Shown: positions 8,434-18,027 of the stretch, piece after piece
How the letters are laid out: every line of letters begins with the position of its first letter
How positions within the stretch are numbered: the first letter of the stretch is position 1
From: Anaeromonas frigoriresistens
Lineage (GTDB): Bacteria; Bacillota; Clostridia; Tissierellales; SIT17
Assembly: GCF_016820655.1 (NCBI RefSeq)
Contig: NZ_WSFT01000053.1
Location: 310,001 to 374,000 of the forward strand
Length of the DNA stretch: 64,000 nucleotides
Direction: 5' to 3'
Position numbers and translations under genes: made by a program
The notes under the pieces: generated by a model
What the model saw: the letters and a program-made list of their open reading frames with translations, nothing else
Database searches by the model: none
What the model was told of the DNA's origin: nothing

Positions 8434-9390
8434 ATGCATGATATCCCAATTATATTAGAAGATTTTTTAAATTACTTAGATACTATCAAAGGCAAATCAA
8501 AAAACACTGTAAAAGAATATTATTATGACTTAAGAACCTTTCTAAGGTTTATTAAATATAGGTATAGATTAGTTGATAGAGATATAGAATTTGATGAGAT
8601 TGATATAACAGATGTGGATATACATATCATGAAAAGAATTAACCTTCAGGACTTATTTGCTTATATTTCATATGTAGACAAGCAAAGAGATAATTCTAGC
8701 AATACTAGAGCTCGTAAAGTTGCAAGCATAAGATCATTTTTTAAGTATTTACATAATATTGTAAAATTAATTGATGAAAACCCAGCAATTGACTTAGAAA
8801 CGCCAAAAATAACCTCCAGACACCCTTCTTACCTAACCCTTGAGGAATCATTATTATTATTAGAAAACATTGGAGGTCAATTCCCCAAAAGAGATTATGC
8901 TATAATTATGATATTCTTAAACTGCGGACTAAGATTGTCAGAATTGGTGAGTATAGATATAAACAGAATAAAGAAAGATACTTTAACAGTTGTAGGTAAA
9001 GGAAATAAAGAACGCACAATTTATTTAAACGATTCCTGCATATATGCAATAGATGAATATCTAAAAGTTAGACCTAGAGACGGTGTCAAAGATCCTAAAG
9101 CTCTATTTTTAAGTAAAAGAAAAAACAGACTAAGCATAAGAGCTGTTCAACATTTAGTAAAAAAACATTTAGAAAATGCTGGATTAGATACCGAAAAAAT
9201 ATCTACCCATAAGTTACGCCATACAGCCGCTACCCTAATGTATAAACATGGAAATGTAGATATAAGAGCCTTACAACAAATATTAGGACATAACAGTGTA
9301 TCTACCACACAAATATATACACATTTAGACGATGATAAATTAAGACAAGCAGTTAAAAGCAATCCTCTATCAAAAAGTCCCAAGAAATAG
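8434..9390 (+). CDS. Tyrosine recombinase, XerC-like
   Basis: 318 residues. An N-terminal SAM-like core-binding domain (about 5-110) is followed by the catalytic domain. All active-site residues are visible: Arg in CGLRLSEL, Lys in VGKGNKERTI, HKLRH, His in LGHNS, and the Tyr nucleophile in QIYTHL. The ATG at 8434 lies 8 bp after AGGAG; a GTG at 8425 overlaps that site and is unlikely. The length and absence of phage genes nearby suggest a chromosome-dimer or housekeeping recombinase. A second Xer protein is encoded at 52902. Its promoter carries a palindromic operator. Whether it acts at dif with the other Xer is inference. Confidence 0.88.
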   Translation: MHDIPIILEDFLNYLDTIKGKSKNTVKEYYYDLRTFLRFIKYRYRLVDRDIEFDEIDITDVDIHIMKRINLQDLFAYISYVDKQRDNSSNTRARKVASIRSFFKYLHNIVKLIDENPAIDLETPKITSRHPSYLTLEESLLLLENIGGQFPKRDYAIIMIFLNCGLRLSELVSIDINRIKKDTLTVVGKGNKERTIYLNDSCIYAIDEYLKVRPRDGVKDPKALFLSKRKNRLSIRAVQHLVKKHLENAGLDTEKISTHKLRHTAATLMYKHGNVDIRALQQILGHNSVSTTQIYTHLDDDKLRQAVKSNPLSKSPKK

Positions 9391-9409
9391 TTAATTTCTT
9401 GGGACTTTT
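9373..9409. terminator. Bidirectional terminator made from two coding ends
   Basis: A 16-bp stem (9373-9388/9394-9409) with a 5-base loop. The loop region contains the two abutting stop codons (TAG at 9388-9390 on plus, TAA at 9393-9391 on minus), so the arms encode the last residues of both proteins. Confidence 0.85.
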
Positions 9410-9693
9410 ATAATATCTCCCGGTCTAATATATTGACTTTCTAAGTTATTCATTTTTTCTATTTCATATACAATCTTTCTAACATCCTCACCATAAGGAT
9501 TGTGATCATGAGCTATTTCCCAGATAGTATCTCCCTCCCTAACGAAAACTTTGTAATAATCTTCATATGTATTCTCTTGGGCTACTACTATGTTCAATAA
9601 ACCATTAATTAATAATGTTAGTAATAATAAAGTAACTGATAAAAATGTAGTAAATCTAAATTTATTAACTATGACTATTCTTTTCGTTTGCAC
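9391..9693 (-). CDS. yneA: LysM membrane protein, YneA-like SOS cell-division suppressor
   Basis: 100 residues: a short basic N-terminus, one membrane helix (about residues 13-38), then a LysM domain starting at YKVFVREGDTIWEIA (about 47-98). B. subtilis YneA has the same layout, the same divergent position next to lexA, and delays division during SOS. The GTG start at 9693 follows GGGAGGGG. Its promoter has a LexA box in the spacer (9741-9754) and another box (9707-9720) lies downstream of the predicted start, so LexA repression is strongly indicated. Function is assigned from architecture plus context, since LysM sequence alone is generic. Confidence 0.82.
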   Translation of the reverse strand: MQTKRIVIVNKFRFTTFLSVTLLLLTLLINGLLNIVVAQENTYEDYYKVFVREGDTIWEIAHDHNPYGEDVRKIVYEIEKMNNLESQYIRPGDIIKVPRN

Positions 9694-9706
9694 TTTTAAC
9701 CCCTCC

Positions 9707-9720
9707 CGAACATTAGTTCT
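9707..9720. promoter_or_regulatory. LexA (SOS) box 1
   Basis: CGAACATTAGTTCT matches the Firmicute LexA box CGAAC-N4-GTTCG with one mismatch. It lies between the yneA promoter and its start codon. Confidence 0.75.
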
Positions 9721-9732
9721 TTCATTAATTAA

Positions 9733-9761
9733 ATTATAACAGAACGGATGTTCTTAGTCAA
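9733..9761 (-). promoter_or_regulatory. yneA promoter
   Basis: On the minus strand: TTGACT (9761-9756), a 17-bp spacer, TATAAT (9738-9733). LexA box 2 fills the spacer. Confidence 0.8.
9741..9754. promoter_or_regulatory. LexA (SOS) box 2
   Basis: AGAACGGATGTTCT has perfect dyad half-sites GAAC/GTTC and sits inside the yneA promoter spacer. Confidence 0.8.
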
Positions 9762-9768
9762 GAAAAAA

Positions 9769-9782
9769 CGAACGAATGTTTG
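9769..9782. promoter_or_regulatory. LexA (SOS) box 3
   Basis: CGAACGAATGTTTG has one mismatch to CGAAC-N4-GTTCG and overlaps the -35 of the lexA promoter, as expected for autoregulation. Confidence 0.75.
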
Positions 9783-9808
9783 ATACTTTTTTATTTCTAT
9801 GTTATAAT
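9780..9808 (+). promoter_or_regulatory. lexA promoter
   Basis: TTGATA (9780-9785), a 17-bp spacer, TATAAT (9803-9808), just ahead of lexA and overlapped by LexA box 3. Confidence 0.8.
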
Positions 9809-9839
9809 ATTTTAAAATAGACATTGTGGGGTGCTACAT

Positions 9840-10460
9840 ATGTATGAAGACTTATCAAAGAAACAATATAATATATTAAATTTTATAAAAGAAGAACTTA
9901 AAGCCAAAGGATATCCTCCATCAGTTCGAGAAATCTGCAAGGCCGTAGGTCTTAAATCAACATCAACCGTCCATGGACATCTATCTAGATTAGAAAAAAA
10001 AGGCTATATAAGAAGAGATGCTACAAAACCAAGAGCCATAGAAATTTTAAATAGTAAAGATGACAATATCTTTAGCAGAAAAGAAATTGTAGAAGTACCC
10101 ATTATTGGTAAAGTAACTGCCGGAGCTCCTATATTGGCTACAGAAAACATCGAGGATACTTTCCCACTTTCGGTAGATTTTGTTAATAACGATACAGTTT
10201 TTATGTTATCAGTTACTGGAGAAAGTATGAAGGATGCTGGAATATTAGACGGAGACTATGTCTTAGTTAAACAACAGAACACCGCCACAAACGGAGATAT
10301 CGTTGTAGCATTAATTGAAGATGAGGCTACAATAAAAAGATTTTATATGGAGAAAGATCATATAAGACTACAGCCAGAAAACCAAGATATGGAACCAATA
10401 ATAGTTAGGGATGTAACAATACTAGGCAAAATAAAAGGTGTATTTAGAACAATAAATTAA
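9840..10460 (+). CDS. lexA: LexA repressor
   Basis: 206 residues. The N-terminal winged helix ([40 protein letters not shown]) binds SOS boxes. The C-terminal self-cleavage domain has the Ala94-Gly95 scissile bond in VTAGAPI, the catalytic Ser129 in TGESMKDAG and Lys166 in EATIKRFY. The start is taken at the ATG at 9840, about 8 bp after GTGGGG; a GTG at 9831 is part of the ribosome site. It is cleaved on RecA activation, releasing SOS genes. It is divergent from yneA with three LexA boxes between them. Very confident. Confidence 0.98.
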   Translation: MYEDLSKKQYNILNFIKEELKAKGYPPSVREICKAVGLKSTSTVHGHLSRLEKKGYIRRDATKPRAIEILNSKDDNIFSRKEIVEVPIIGKVTAGAPILATENIEDTFPLSVDFVNNDTVFMLSVTGESMKDAGILDGDYVLVKQQNTATNGDIVVALIEDEATIKRFYMEKDHIRLQPENQDMEPIIVRDVTILGKIKGVFRTIN

Positions 10461-10490
10461 GGCCCAAAGGCCTTTTTTTATTGTTCTAAA
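10443..10490. terminator. Bidirectional terminator between lexA and ynbB-like gene
   Basis: Core stem AAGGCC/GGCCTT (10459-10464/10469-10474) with T run, extended by outer arms 10443-10456/10477-10490 that fall in the coding ends of both convergent genes. Confidence 0.8.
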
Positions 10491-11769
10491 ATAAGTTGCT
10501 ATTTTTGAAAGTTGATAAAACTTTCATTATTCCATATTTACCATGATAATAATTTAATCCCCCTTGAAGATATACTATATAAGGTTCTCTAATTGGTGCA
10601 TCAGCACTTAATTCTATAGATGAGCCCTCAACAAAAGCTCCAGATGCCATAATTACTGGTTCATCGTAACCTGGCATATCCCACGGCTCTGGTTTTACAT
10701 GGGAATCCACAGGAGAAGAAGCTTGAATAGACTGACAAAATTTTATCACCTTTTCTTTATTATCCATTTTAATAGCCTGTATTATATCACTTCTTTCATC
10801 CTCCAACTTAGGTATTATCTCATATCCTAAGTTGCTAAATACCTTTGCTGCAAGTATTGCAGTTTTAATGGACTCTGATACAATTTTTGGGGCTAAAAAT
10901 AAACCTTGTAAAGTACGTCTAGTAGTACCAAAAGTTAAGCCACATTCTTTCCCTATACCAGGAGCAGTACTTTTGTTAGCTATCCGTTCTATTAAATCCT
11001 TCCTCCCTACTATATAACCGCCAGTTAAGGCTAATCCACCACCTGGATTCTTTATTAATGAGCCAGCCACAATGTCAGCTCCTACATCACTAGGTTCTTT
11101 TATATGAACAAATTCTCCATAACAGTTATCCACCATACAAATAACATCTTTTTTAACCATCTTCACTCTTTTAATTACCATTTCTATCTCTTCAATAGTT
11201 AAAGCCTTTCTAAAACTATAGCCTGTAGATCTCTGTATTAATACAATTTTCGTTTGAGAAGATATATTAGAAACAAGACGTTCAACATCTATACTTTCAT
11301 CATTTAATGGTATTTCTTTATATTTTATTCCTTGTTCCAATAAAGTTCCCGGTTCATCCCCTTTCTCACCTATTACCTTCAACAATGTATCATAAGGAGC
11401 ACCAGCTGCCGAAATAAGCTCATCTCCTGGTAAGAGGATACCAAACAATGTTAATGATAATGCATGTGTACCAGAAACAATCGTAGGCCTTACTAAAGCA
11501 TCCTCTGTATTAAATATGTTAGAATATATTTTTTCTACCTTTTCCCTCCCTACATCTCCATAACCATAACCAGTAGTCCAGTTAAAATTTGTAGCATCTA
11601 ATCTTTCTTTTTGCATAGCATTTAAAACTTTTAATTGATTATATTCACTTATTTCATCAATTCTATTGAATTGAGAACTAATATCAGTTTCAGCCTTCTG
11701 TACTAACTCTATAATTTCTTTATCTACATCACCTTGTTTACATAATAATTTTACAGTCAATTCATTCAT
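10486..11769 (-). CDS. Methionine gamma-lyase/aluminium-resistance family PLP enzyme (YnbB-like)
   Basis: 427 residues of the family often annotated as aluminium resistance protein or methionine gamma-lyase-like (B. subtilis YnbB). PLP-fold features: SGTHALSLTLFG (about residue 100), DNCYGEFV with the PLP-contacting Asp (about 215), and the probable PLP lysine in GSLIKNPGGGLA (about 238). The ATG at 11769 follows AGAAGGTG; a GTG at 11778 overlaps it. Position beside hfq and miaA matches Firmicute synteny. The true substrate of this family is not settled; a C-S lyase role is inferred from family names. Confidence 0.85.
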   Translation of the reverse strand: MNELTVKLLCKQGDVDKEIIELVQKAETDISSQFNRIDEISEYNQLKVLNAMQKERLDATNFNWTTGYGYGDVGREKVEKIYSNIFNTEDALVRPTIVSGTHALSLTLFGILLPGDELISAAGAPYDTLLKVIGEKGDEPGTLLEQGIKYKEIPLNDESIDVERLVSNISSQTKIVLIQRSTGYSFRKALTIEEIEMVIKRVKMVKKDVICMVDNCYGEFVHIKEPSDVGADIVAGSLIKNPGGGLALTGGYIVGRKDLIERIANKSTAPGIGKECGLTFGTTRRTLQGLFLAPKIVSESIKTAILAAKVFSNLGYEIIPKLEDERSDIIQAIKMDNKEKVIKFCQSIQASSPVDSHVKPEPWDMPGYDEPVIMASGAFVEGSSIELSADAPIREPYIVYLQGGLNYYHGKYGIMKVLSTFKNSNLF

Positions 11770-11801
11770 TAGTTTCACCTTCTTATAGTTTTATGTATAT
11801 A

Positions 11802-11841
11802 TTAAAAAAGTATTCTATCCTAGGATAGAATACTTTTTTAA
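11802..11841. terminator. Terminator after hfq
   Basis: Near-perfect palindrome with 19-bp arms (11802-11820/11823-11841) ending in A/T runs on both sides. On the minus strand it ends the miaB-to-hfq series and separates it from the next gene. Confidence 0.85.
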
Positions 11842-11853
11842 TATAGTCAATAT

Positions 11854-12078
11854 TTACTTATCTAAAAAATCAACATTCTTTGATGGTATTATTGTTGAAA
11901 TAGCATGTTTGTATATCATATTTTGTTTTCCATCAATCTCTAACACAATTGTATAATTATCAAAACCTTTTACCAAGCCCTTCAGCTGAAAACCATTTAC
12001 TAAATAAATTGTAATACTAATGTTTTCTTTTCTAACTTTATTTAAAAAAGTATCTTGTAAGTTAATATTCCCTTTCAT
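11854..12078 (-). CDS. hfq: RNA chaperone Hfq
   Basis: 74 residues, typical for Gram-positive Hfq. Sm1 motif is seen in [27 protein letters not shown] and the Sm2 motif in IYKHAISTI. It forms a hexameric ring that binds small RNAs and A-rich mRNA segments; its importance in Firmicutes varies. It starts 4 bp after the miaA stop, with its ribosome site GGGAGG inside the end of miaA, so translation is likely coupled. Confidence 0.97.
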   Translation of the reverse strand: MKGNINLQDTFLNKVRKENISITIYLVNGFQLKGLVKGFDNYTIVLEIDGKQNMIYKHAISTIIPSKNVDFLDK

Positions 12079-12082
12079 TTAC

Positions 12083-13033
12083 TTACCTCCCTTTCATGTT
12101 TATTTTGTCATTAATAATAGAAATGATTTGCTTAGTTGCATCTTCTTTATTTTTATATTTATCTAGGTCTATCCATTTAATTCTATCATCTCTTCTAAAC
12201 CATGTAAGTTGTCTTTTAGCGAACCTTCGAGTATCTCTTTTTAATAATTCCACAGCTTCCTCTAAAGTCATATTTCCCTCTAAATATCTTATAATCTCTT
12301 TATACCCTAATCCTTGCAAGGAAACAAGTTCTTTATCATAACCCTTCTCTAATAAACTTTTAACTTCATCCACTAATCCCTCTTCAATCATTAGGTCAAC
12401 CCTATAATTTATTCTTTTATAAAGTTTTTTTCTATCCATAGTTATTCCAAAAATTATTATATTAAAATCCGGATTAGGTTCTCTAAGCTTATTATATTTT
12501 TTACTCATTGGTTTTCCCGTCTCATAATATATCTCTAAGGCTCTAACTATTCGTTTAGTATCATTTTCATGTATTCTTAAATATGATTTTTCATCTACTT
12601 CCTTTAGTAACTCATGTATATAGTGATTCCCTTTTTCTTCAGCTATATTATAGTATTTCTCCCTTAACTTAGGATTAGATACAGCCTGAGTAAAGTCTAA
12701 ATTATAAACCAATGAATTTATGTATAAGCCTGTGCCCCCAACCACTAAAGGAAGTTTACCTTTAGTGTAGATTTTATCAATATAGTTATAGGCAGATTCT
12801 TTAAAATCAGACACACTATAATCTTCATTTGGAAAAACTTCATCTATCATATAGTGATTTATACCATCCATTTCATTTTTAGTAACTTTAGCAGTACCAA
12901 TATCCATATACTTATATATCTGCATTGAATCTGCTGATATTATTTCTCCATTTATTTTTTTAGCTACTTCTATAGAAATAGCCGTCTTACCTGCTGCTGT
13001 AGGTCCTACTATAAGTATTAAATCTTTTTTCAT
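12083..13033 (-). CDS. miaA: tRNA dimethylallyltransferase
   Basis: 316 residues. The P-loop GPTAAGKTAIS lies at residues 8-18, SADSMQIYKYMDIGTAK follows (substrate and catalytic Asp), then VGGTGLYI and the C-terminal LTWFRRD motif. It adds a dimethylallyl group to A37 of tRNAs reading U-initial codons; MiaB, encoded upstream in the same cluster, then methylthiolates the product. It follows mutL by 15 bp in one operon. Confidence 0.97.
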   Translation of the reverse strand: MKKDLILIVGPTAAGKTAISIEVAKKINGEIISADSMQIYKYMDIGTAKVTKNEMDGINHYMIDEVFPNEDYSVSDFKESAYNYIDKIYTKGKLPLVVGGTGLYINSLVYNLDFTQAVSNPKLREKYYNIAEEKGNHYIHELLKEVDEKSYLRIHENDTKRIVRALEIYYETGKPMSKKYNKLREPNPDFNIIIFGITMDRKKLYKRINYRVDLMIEEGLVDEVKSLLEKGYDKELVSLQGLGYKEIIRYLEGNMTLEEAVELLKRDTRRFAKRQLTWFRRDDRIKWIDLDKYKNKEDATKQIISIINDKINMKGR

Positions 13034-13048
13034 ATAATCATCCTTATA

Positions 13049-14920
13049 TTATTGAATTCTCTTAAACATTTTTTCAATCTCATACTTTGTTATTTTAATA
13101 GTTATAGGTCTTCCATGAGGACATGTAAAAGGATTGTCACATTTTTTTAAATCCTCTATCAATTGATTTATTTCTATACTGCCAAGAAAATCTCCTGCTT
13201 TTATAGCATTTGTACAAGACATCTTTATAATCTTCTCTGCTTTCAATTCATACCTATTATTTATCTCATTGCTTAAATTATCAAGAATATCAATAAATAA
13301 TTTTTTATTGTCAGGCCACCCAAATACCATAGGAACTCCTCTTAAAAGTATTGTATTATGACCAAACTCTTCAATATCAAACCCTAATTTTCTAAATAAA
13401 TCTATATTATTAGATACTAACTGAAATTCATGATGATTTAAATTAAGATTTTCATTAGCAAGTAAAGGTTGTATTATAACCGCTTCTCTTTCATACTGAT
13501 TCTTTAATTTTTCATACATAACTCTCTCATGTGCAGCATGTTGATCTATCATATACATAGCATTATCTTTTTTATCTTCAGCTATAACATATGTCTCAAA
13601 TATTCTTCCTAAAATATTTAAAGTAGGAAAAGCATTCTTTCTAGATTGAGTATTATTATCATTACCTTTATAATTACTATCTATATCATCATCCATATTA
13701 TCATCTATAGTATAATCAGAAGAAACATCATAATTATTCTCACTGATTATATCCGGACTTTTATTTAATTCTGATTTATATTGATTATTTAAATGATTTA
13801 TTTCTTTATTAGTTATAACTATATTATCACTGGTATCAACGTTTGATTCTGATGAGTCTATTATATCAATTATGTTTTCTTGAGTTCCCTGGTCTTTTTC
13901 CTTTGTAAGTTGAACTTGAGGAACTAAATTTTCTCCAAGTAATCTTTTTTTAATCATACTCTTGATTTTATCAACTACTATCATTTCATTTTCAAATCTT
14001 ACTTCTATTTTTGATGGATGTACATTAACATCAACATCTTCAGGGTCTATATCTATATATAAAAATACTATTGGAAACCTATTTATAGTTATTAATGAAC
14101 TATAAGCATCTTCTACGGCTTTTGATAAAATCAAGCTGCTAACATATCGTTTGTTAATAAAAAACAATTCATTGCTTCTATTTCCTCTTGTTAATGATGG
14201 TTCAGAAATATATCCCCAAATCCTAAACTTATCATTTACATAACTTACCTTTATCAATGATTTAGTATATTCTTTGCCATATATACTATATATAGTTGAT
14301 TTAATATCTCCATTTCCAGGAGTTTTAATTATATTCTTACCATCTTTAATATATTTAAAAGATATATTAGGATTACACATGGCTAGTTTATTTATTATGT
14401 CTCCTATATTAGCAGATTCAGCTCCTTCTGACTTTAAAAATTTTCTTCTTACTGGAGTATTATAAAAAATGTTTTTTACAATAATAGTAGTGCCTTTAGG
14501 GGCACCTACATCTAGTTCTTCTTTTAATACCCCACCATGAATTTCTACCGATTTTCCAATATTATTATCTTCAGTTTTAGTTATTAATTCCACCATTGAT
14601 ACTGCTGAAATACTTGCCAGTGCTTCTCCTCTAAACCCTAAAGATAGGACTCTTGATAGATCCTCTGGGTTAGATATTTTACTAGTTGAATGCCTTAAAA
14701 AAGCTAATTGAATATCTTCCGGATTTATTCCATTTCCATTATCAGTTACTCTTATATAGCTTTTTCCTCCTTCTTTAATTTCAATAGTTATACTAGTAGA
14801 ATCAGCATCAATAGAGTTTTCTATAAGTTCTTTTACGATCGAAGAAGGTCGTTCTACTACTTCTCCAGCTGCAATTTTATTGATTGTATTATCATCTAAT
14901 ATTCTAATTTTATTTGTCAT
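13049..14920 (-). CDS. mutL: DNA mismatch repair protein MutL
   Basis: 623 residues. GHKL ATPase motifs are intact: ELIENSIDAD, VTDNGNGI, RHSTSKI and GFRGEALASI. A poorly conserved acidic linker (about 350-425) leads to the dimerisation domain with the endonuclease motif DQHAAHERVMYEKL, SCTNAIKAGD and CPHGRP. This marks it as a nicking MutL, as expected in organisms lacking MutH. It sits 8 bp after mutS and 15 bp before miaA. Confidence 0.98.
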   Translation of the reverse strand: MTNKIRILDDNTINKIAAGEVVERPSSIVKELIENSIDADSTSITIEIKEGGKSYIRVTDNGNGINPEDIQLAFLRHSTSKISNPEDLSRVLSLGFRGEALASISAVSMVELITKTEDNNIGKSVEIHGGVLKEELDVGAPKGTTIIVKNIFYNTPVRRKFLKSEGAESANIGDIINKLAMCNPNISFKYIKDGKNIIKTPGNGDIKSTIYSIYGKEYTKSLIKVSYVNDKFRIWGYISEPSLTRGNRSNELFFINKRYVSSLILSKAVEDAYSSLITINRFPIVFLYIDIDPEDVDVNVHPSKIEVRFENEMIVVDKIKSMIKKRLLGENLVPQVQLTKEKDQGTQENIIDIIDSSESNVDTSDNIVITNKEINHLNNQYKSELNKSPDIISENNYDVSSDYTIDDNMDDDIDSNYKGNDNNTQSRKNAFPTLNILGRIFETYVIAEDKKDNAMYMIDQHAAHERVMYEKLKNQYEREAVIIQPLLANENLNLNHHEFQLVSNNIDLFRKLGFDIEEFGHNTILLRGVPMVFGWPDNKKLFIDILDNLSNEINNRYELKAEKIIKMSCTNAIKAGDFLGSIEINQLIEDLKKCDNPFTCPHGRPITIKITKYEIEKMFKRIQ

Positions 14921-14928
14921 CTAATCAC

Positions 14929-17592
14929 CTAGATTTCTTTTGTTTTATTAATTAAATCATTTAATATATTCATAGACTGTAGGGGAGTTATATTAATAAG
15001 TTCAATATCTTTTATCATTTCAATGATTTCTTGCTTCTTAAAGTTAAACATATCAATTTGGTTCTCTTCAGAAGCAGTTAAAGAATTAGAATCTAGTGCA
15101 ACCTCCTCATGGACTATTAGTTCTTTATCAATATCTTGATAATTGATATCACTTTTTTCCAATTCTTTTAATATCATTTTAGCTCTAGATATTACTTGGG
15201 ATGGAACACCAGCTAAGTTAGCCACTTCTATACCATAACTTTTATCCGCTTCTCCTCTTACTACTTTTCTTAAAAAGATAATATCTTCTCCATCTTCTTT
15301 GACAGTTATCTTATAATTTTTCACACCATCCAGACTACCTTCTAATTCTGTTAACTCATGATAATGGGTTGAGAATAAAGTTTTTGCACCTATGTTATTT
15401 TTATCACCTATATACTCAATAACAGCCCAAGCTATACTGAGCCCATCATAAGTGCTGGTACCTCTTCCAATTTCATCAAGAATTACTAAGCTATCAGAGC
15501 TACTATTATTAAGTATATTTGCAACTTCGCTCATTTCTACCATAAAAGTACTTTGTCCTTGAGATAGATCATCACTGGCACCTACTCTAGTAAAGATTCT
15601 ATCAACTAATGATATATTTGCATATTCTGCTGGTACAAAACTTCCAATCTGAGCCATTAAATTTATAATTGCAACTTGTCTCATATAAGTAGATTTTCCT
15701 GCCATATTTGGACCAGTAATAACATTTAATCTATTACTTTCTTTGTCTAATAATGTATTATTCGGAATAAACATATCACCATCTAATACCTTTTCAACCA
15801 CAGGATGCCTTCCATTTTTGATTTCTATTATTCCCTTATCATTTATATTAGGTCTAATATAATTATTTTTGTATGCTACCTGTGCTAACGAATTTAAAGC
15901 ATCGATATTAGAAATTATTCTTGCGGTATTTTGTATTCTTTCTATTTCAACTCTAATAAGATCTCTAATTTCATTAAAAAGTTTATATTCTAATATAGTG
16001 CTTTTTTCTTCAGCTCCTAATATTTTCGATTCCATTTCTTTTAATTCTGGCGTGATATATCTTTCAGAATTAGATAAAGTTTGTTTTCTAGTGTAATTGT
16101 CAGGAACTAAATTCAAATTTGATTTGGTAACTTCAATATAGTATCCAAACACTTTATTAAACCCTACTTTTAAAGATTTAATACCAGTTCTAGACTTTTC
16201 TGTAGTTTCTAATTGAGATAACCATTTCTTTCCTTCTGTTGAAGCAGTTATTAATTCGTCTAAACTATCATTGTATCCTTTTTTTATTATCCCTCCATCT
16301 TTAATAGAGATAGGTGGGTCATCTACTATAGATTTATTTATTAATTCATAAATATCAGGCAATAAATCTATATTGGTAGCTAGTTTTTTAAAATAATCAC
16401 AATTAGATTCAATTAATAACTCTCTAACTTGAGGTAGTACATTAATAGAATTCTTAAGTGCAATCATATCCCTTGCATTGGAACTTCCATATGAAATTCT
16501 TCCCATAAGTCTTTCAATATCATAAATTTCTTTTAAGTTTTCCTTAATATCACCCATTAAAATAAGATTATTTATTAATGACTCTATACCATTTAACCTT
16601 TCATTTATAAGGGATTTATTTAATAAAGGTTGTTCTATCCACTTTTTAAGCATACGGGCTCCCATTGATGTTGCTGTTTTATCTAATACCCATAGTAAGG
16701 AACCTTTTTTTGTTTTATCTCTAATAGTTTCTGTAATTTCTAAATTTCTTCTTGTATTAATATCTAAAATCATAAAGTTATCTATACTATACTGGGAAAT
16801 ATTATTAATATGCTTTAATGAGGTCTTCTGAGTTTCTTCTAGGTATTGTAATAAAGCACCTGTACTTTTAATAGAGTAATCAGAGTCTCCTAAACCATAT
16901 CCTTCTAAGTTTAGTACCTTAAAATGATTTTTAATTACTTTTTTACTTTCATTAGTATTGTATATCCATTCATGATACTCATTAACAGTAGAATTAAATT
17001 TATCTTCTATATCTTTAACAATTCTTGTGTCATAAAGATATTTGTTAACAATAACTTCCCTAGGCTTTATTTTAGCTAATTCATCCACCATACTATTACG
17101 AATTAAATTAAAATCAACATTCCTTTTCTCAGTAGTATATAACTCTCCTGTGGTTATATCAACATAAGATATACCCATGCCTTTTTCACTTAAATAAGCA
17201 CTAGCTAAATAATTATTGTCTTTTTCATCCAACATTTTAGAATCTGTAATTGTTCCAGGGGTAACAATTCTAACAATGTCTCTTTTTACTATTCCTTTTG
17301 CTTCTTGAGCATCCTCCACCTGCTCACATATAGCTACCTTATAACCCTTTGACACCAATTTTGCTATATATCCGTCAGCAGAATGATATGGAACTCCGCA
17401 CATAGGAGCTTTTTCTTTTTGACCACATTCTCTTCCAGTTAAAGTTATTTCTAATTCTTTTGATGCAGTTATAGCATCTTCAAAGAACATTTCATAGAAA
17501 TCTCCCAATCGAAAAAACAAAACTGAATCTTTGTTTTTATTTTTAATATCCATATATTGTTGCATCATAGGTGTTAACTTTCCCAATTTCAT
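14929..17592 (-). CDS. mutS: DNA mismatch repair protein MutS
   Basis: 887 residues. The mismatch-reading motif is in FYEMFFEDA (about residue 30). The P-loop GPNMAGKSTYMRQ (about residue 615), Walker B with LVILDEIGRGTSTYDGLSIAW and FSTHYHEL complete the ABC ATPase. The C-terminal helix-turn-helix and a tail with IDMFNF (resembling beta-clamp-binding peptides) follow. It recognises mispairs and small loops, then recruits MutL. Ribosome site AGGAGGAATGAAATTG immediately precedes the ATG region. Confidence 0.98.
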   Translation of the reverse strand: MKLGKLTPMMQQYMDIKNKNKDSVLFFRLGDFYEMFFEDAITASKELEITLTGRECGQKEKAPMCGVPYHSADGYIAKLVSKGYKVAICEQVEDAQEAKGIVKRDIVRIVTPGTITDSKMLDEKDNNYLASAYLSEKGMGISYVDITTGELYTTEKRNVDFNLIRNSMVDELAKIKPREVIVNKYLYDTRIVKDIEDKFNSTVNEYHEWIYNTNESKKVIKNHFKVLNLEGYGLGDSDYSIKSTGALLQYLEETQKTSLKHINNISQYSIDNFMILDINTRRNLEITETIRDKTKKGSLLWVLDKTATSMGARMLKKWIEQPLLNKSLINERLNGIESLINNLILMGDIKENLKEIYDIERLMGRISYGSSNARDMIALKNSINVLPQVRELLIESNCDYFKKLATNIDLLPDIYELINKSIVDDPPISIKDGGIIKKGYNDSLDELITASTEGKKWLSQLETTEKSRTGIKSLKVGFNKVFGYYIEVTKSNLNLVPDNYTRKQTLSNSERYITPELKEMESKILGAEEKSTILEYKLFNEIRDLIRVEIERIQNTARIISNIDALNSLAQVAYKNNYIRPNINDKGIIEIKNGRHPVVEKVLDGDMFIPNNTLLDKESNRLNVITGPNMAGKSTYMRQVAIINLMAQIGSFVPAEYANISLVDRIFTRVGASDDLSQGQSTFMVEMSEVANILNNSSSDSLVILDEIGRGTSTYDGLSIAWAVIEYIGDKNNIGAKTLFSTHYHELTELEGSLDGVKNYKITVKEDGEDIIFLRKVVRGEADKSYGIEVANLAGVPSQVISRAKMILKELEKSDINYQDIDKELIVHEEVALDSNSLTASEENQIDMFNFKKQEIIEMIKDIELINITPLQSMNILNDLINKTKEI

Positions 17593-17646
17593 TCCTCCTG
17601 ATTATTACATTAATTAAAACAAATAGACTAAGAAGTAATCCCTAGT

Positions 17647-18027
17647 CTATTTACCACATTTTCCACTACAATTATCACAACCAGAGCCACCGCTAATGCC
17701 TGTAAAATATTCTAGTATGTTATCTATATTTTTCATTAATTTTTCCACTTTATCTTTTGCAGCAGTGTAGTCATTATACTGTGTATTCTCTAATAGTTTA
17801 TTATTTAGTTTATCTATCTCACATTTTATAACATTTATTTTTTCTGTATCTCTATCTATTATTGCCTTTTTTTGTAGAATATTTTTATCTTCAATATCCT
17901 TTTGAAGGCTCACAGCTTCTTTATCATTATAAAACAACTCTTCCTTTATTAGATAATCATTAAACACTTCAGAATTTTGAATTGATTTTCCTAATTTTCT
18001 AGCTATGTCTAATACATTGTTATACAT
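17647..18027 (-). CDS. ricA: YmcA/RicA-like protein of the YlbF/YmcA family
   Basis: 126 residues, mostly helical, with a cysteine tail [11 protein letters not shown] (C-x2-C-x3-C). In B. subtilis RicA (YmcA), RicF and RicT form a complex carrying iron-sulfur clusters, interact with RNase Y and steer mRNA processing and development. The position between miaB and mutS matches ymcA, not ylbF. The start overlaps the miaB stop by 8 bp. rny lies in the same window, about 15 kb away. The RicF and RicT partners are not in this window. Assignment rests on synteny plus the Cys tail. Confidence 0.82.
   Translation of the reverse strand: MYNNVLDIARKLGKSIQNSEVFNDYLIKEELFYNDKEAVSLQKDIEDKNILQKKAIIDRDTEKINVIKCEIDKLNNKLLENTQYNDYTAAKDKVEKLMKNIDNILEYFTGISGGSGCDNCSGKCGK

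Noticed and set aside
8434-9390. Phage or genomic-island integrase
   Set aside because: No att-like repeats, tRNA, phage genes or compositional break; length and neighbours (lexA, yneA) fit a housekeeping Xer-type protein.
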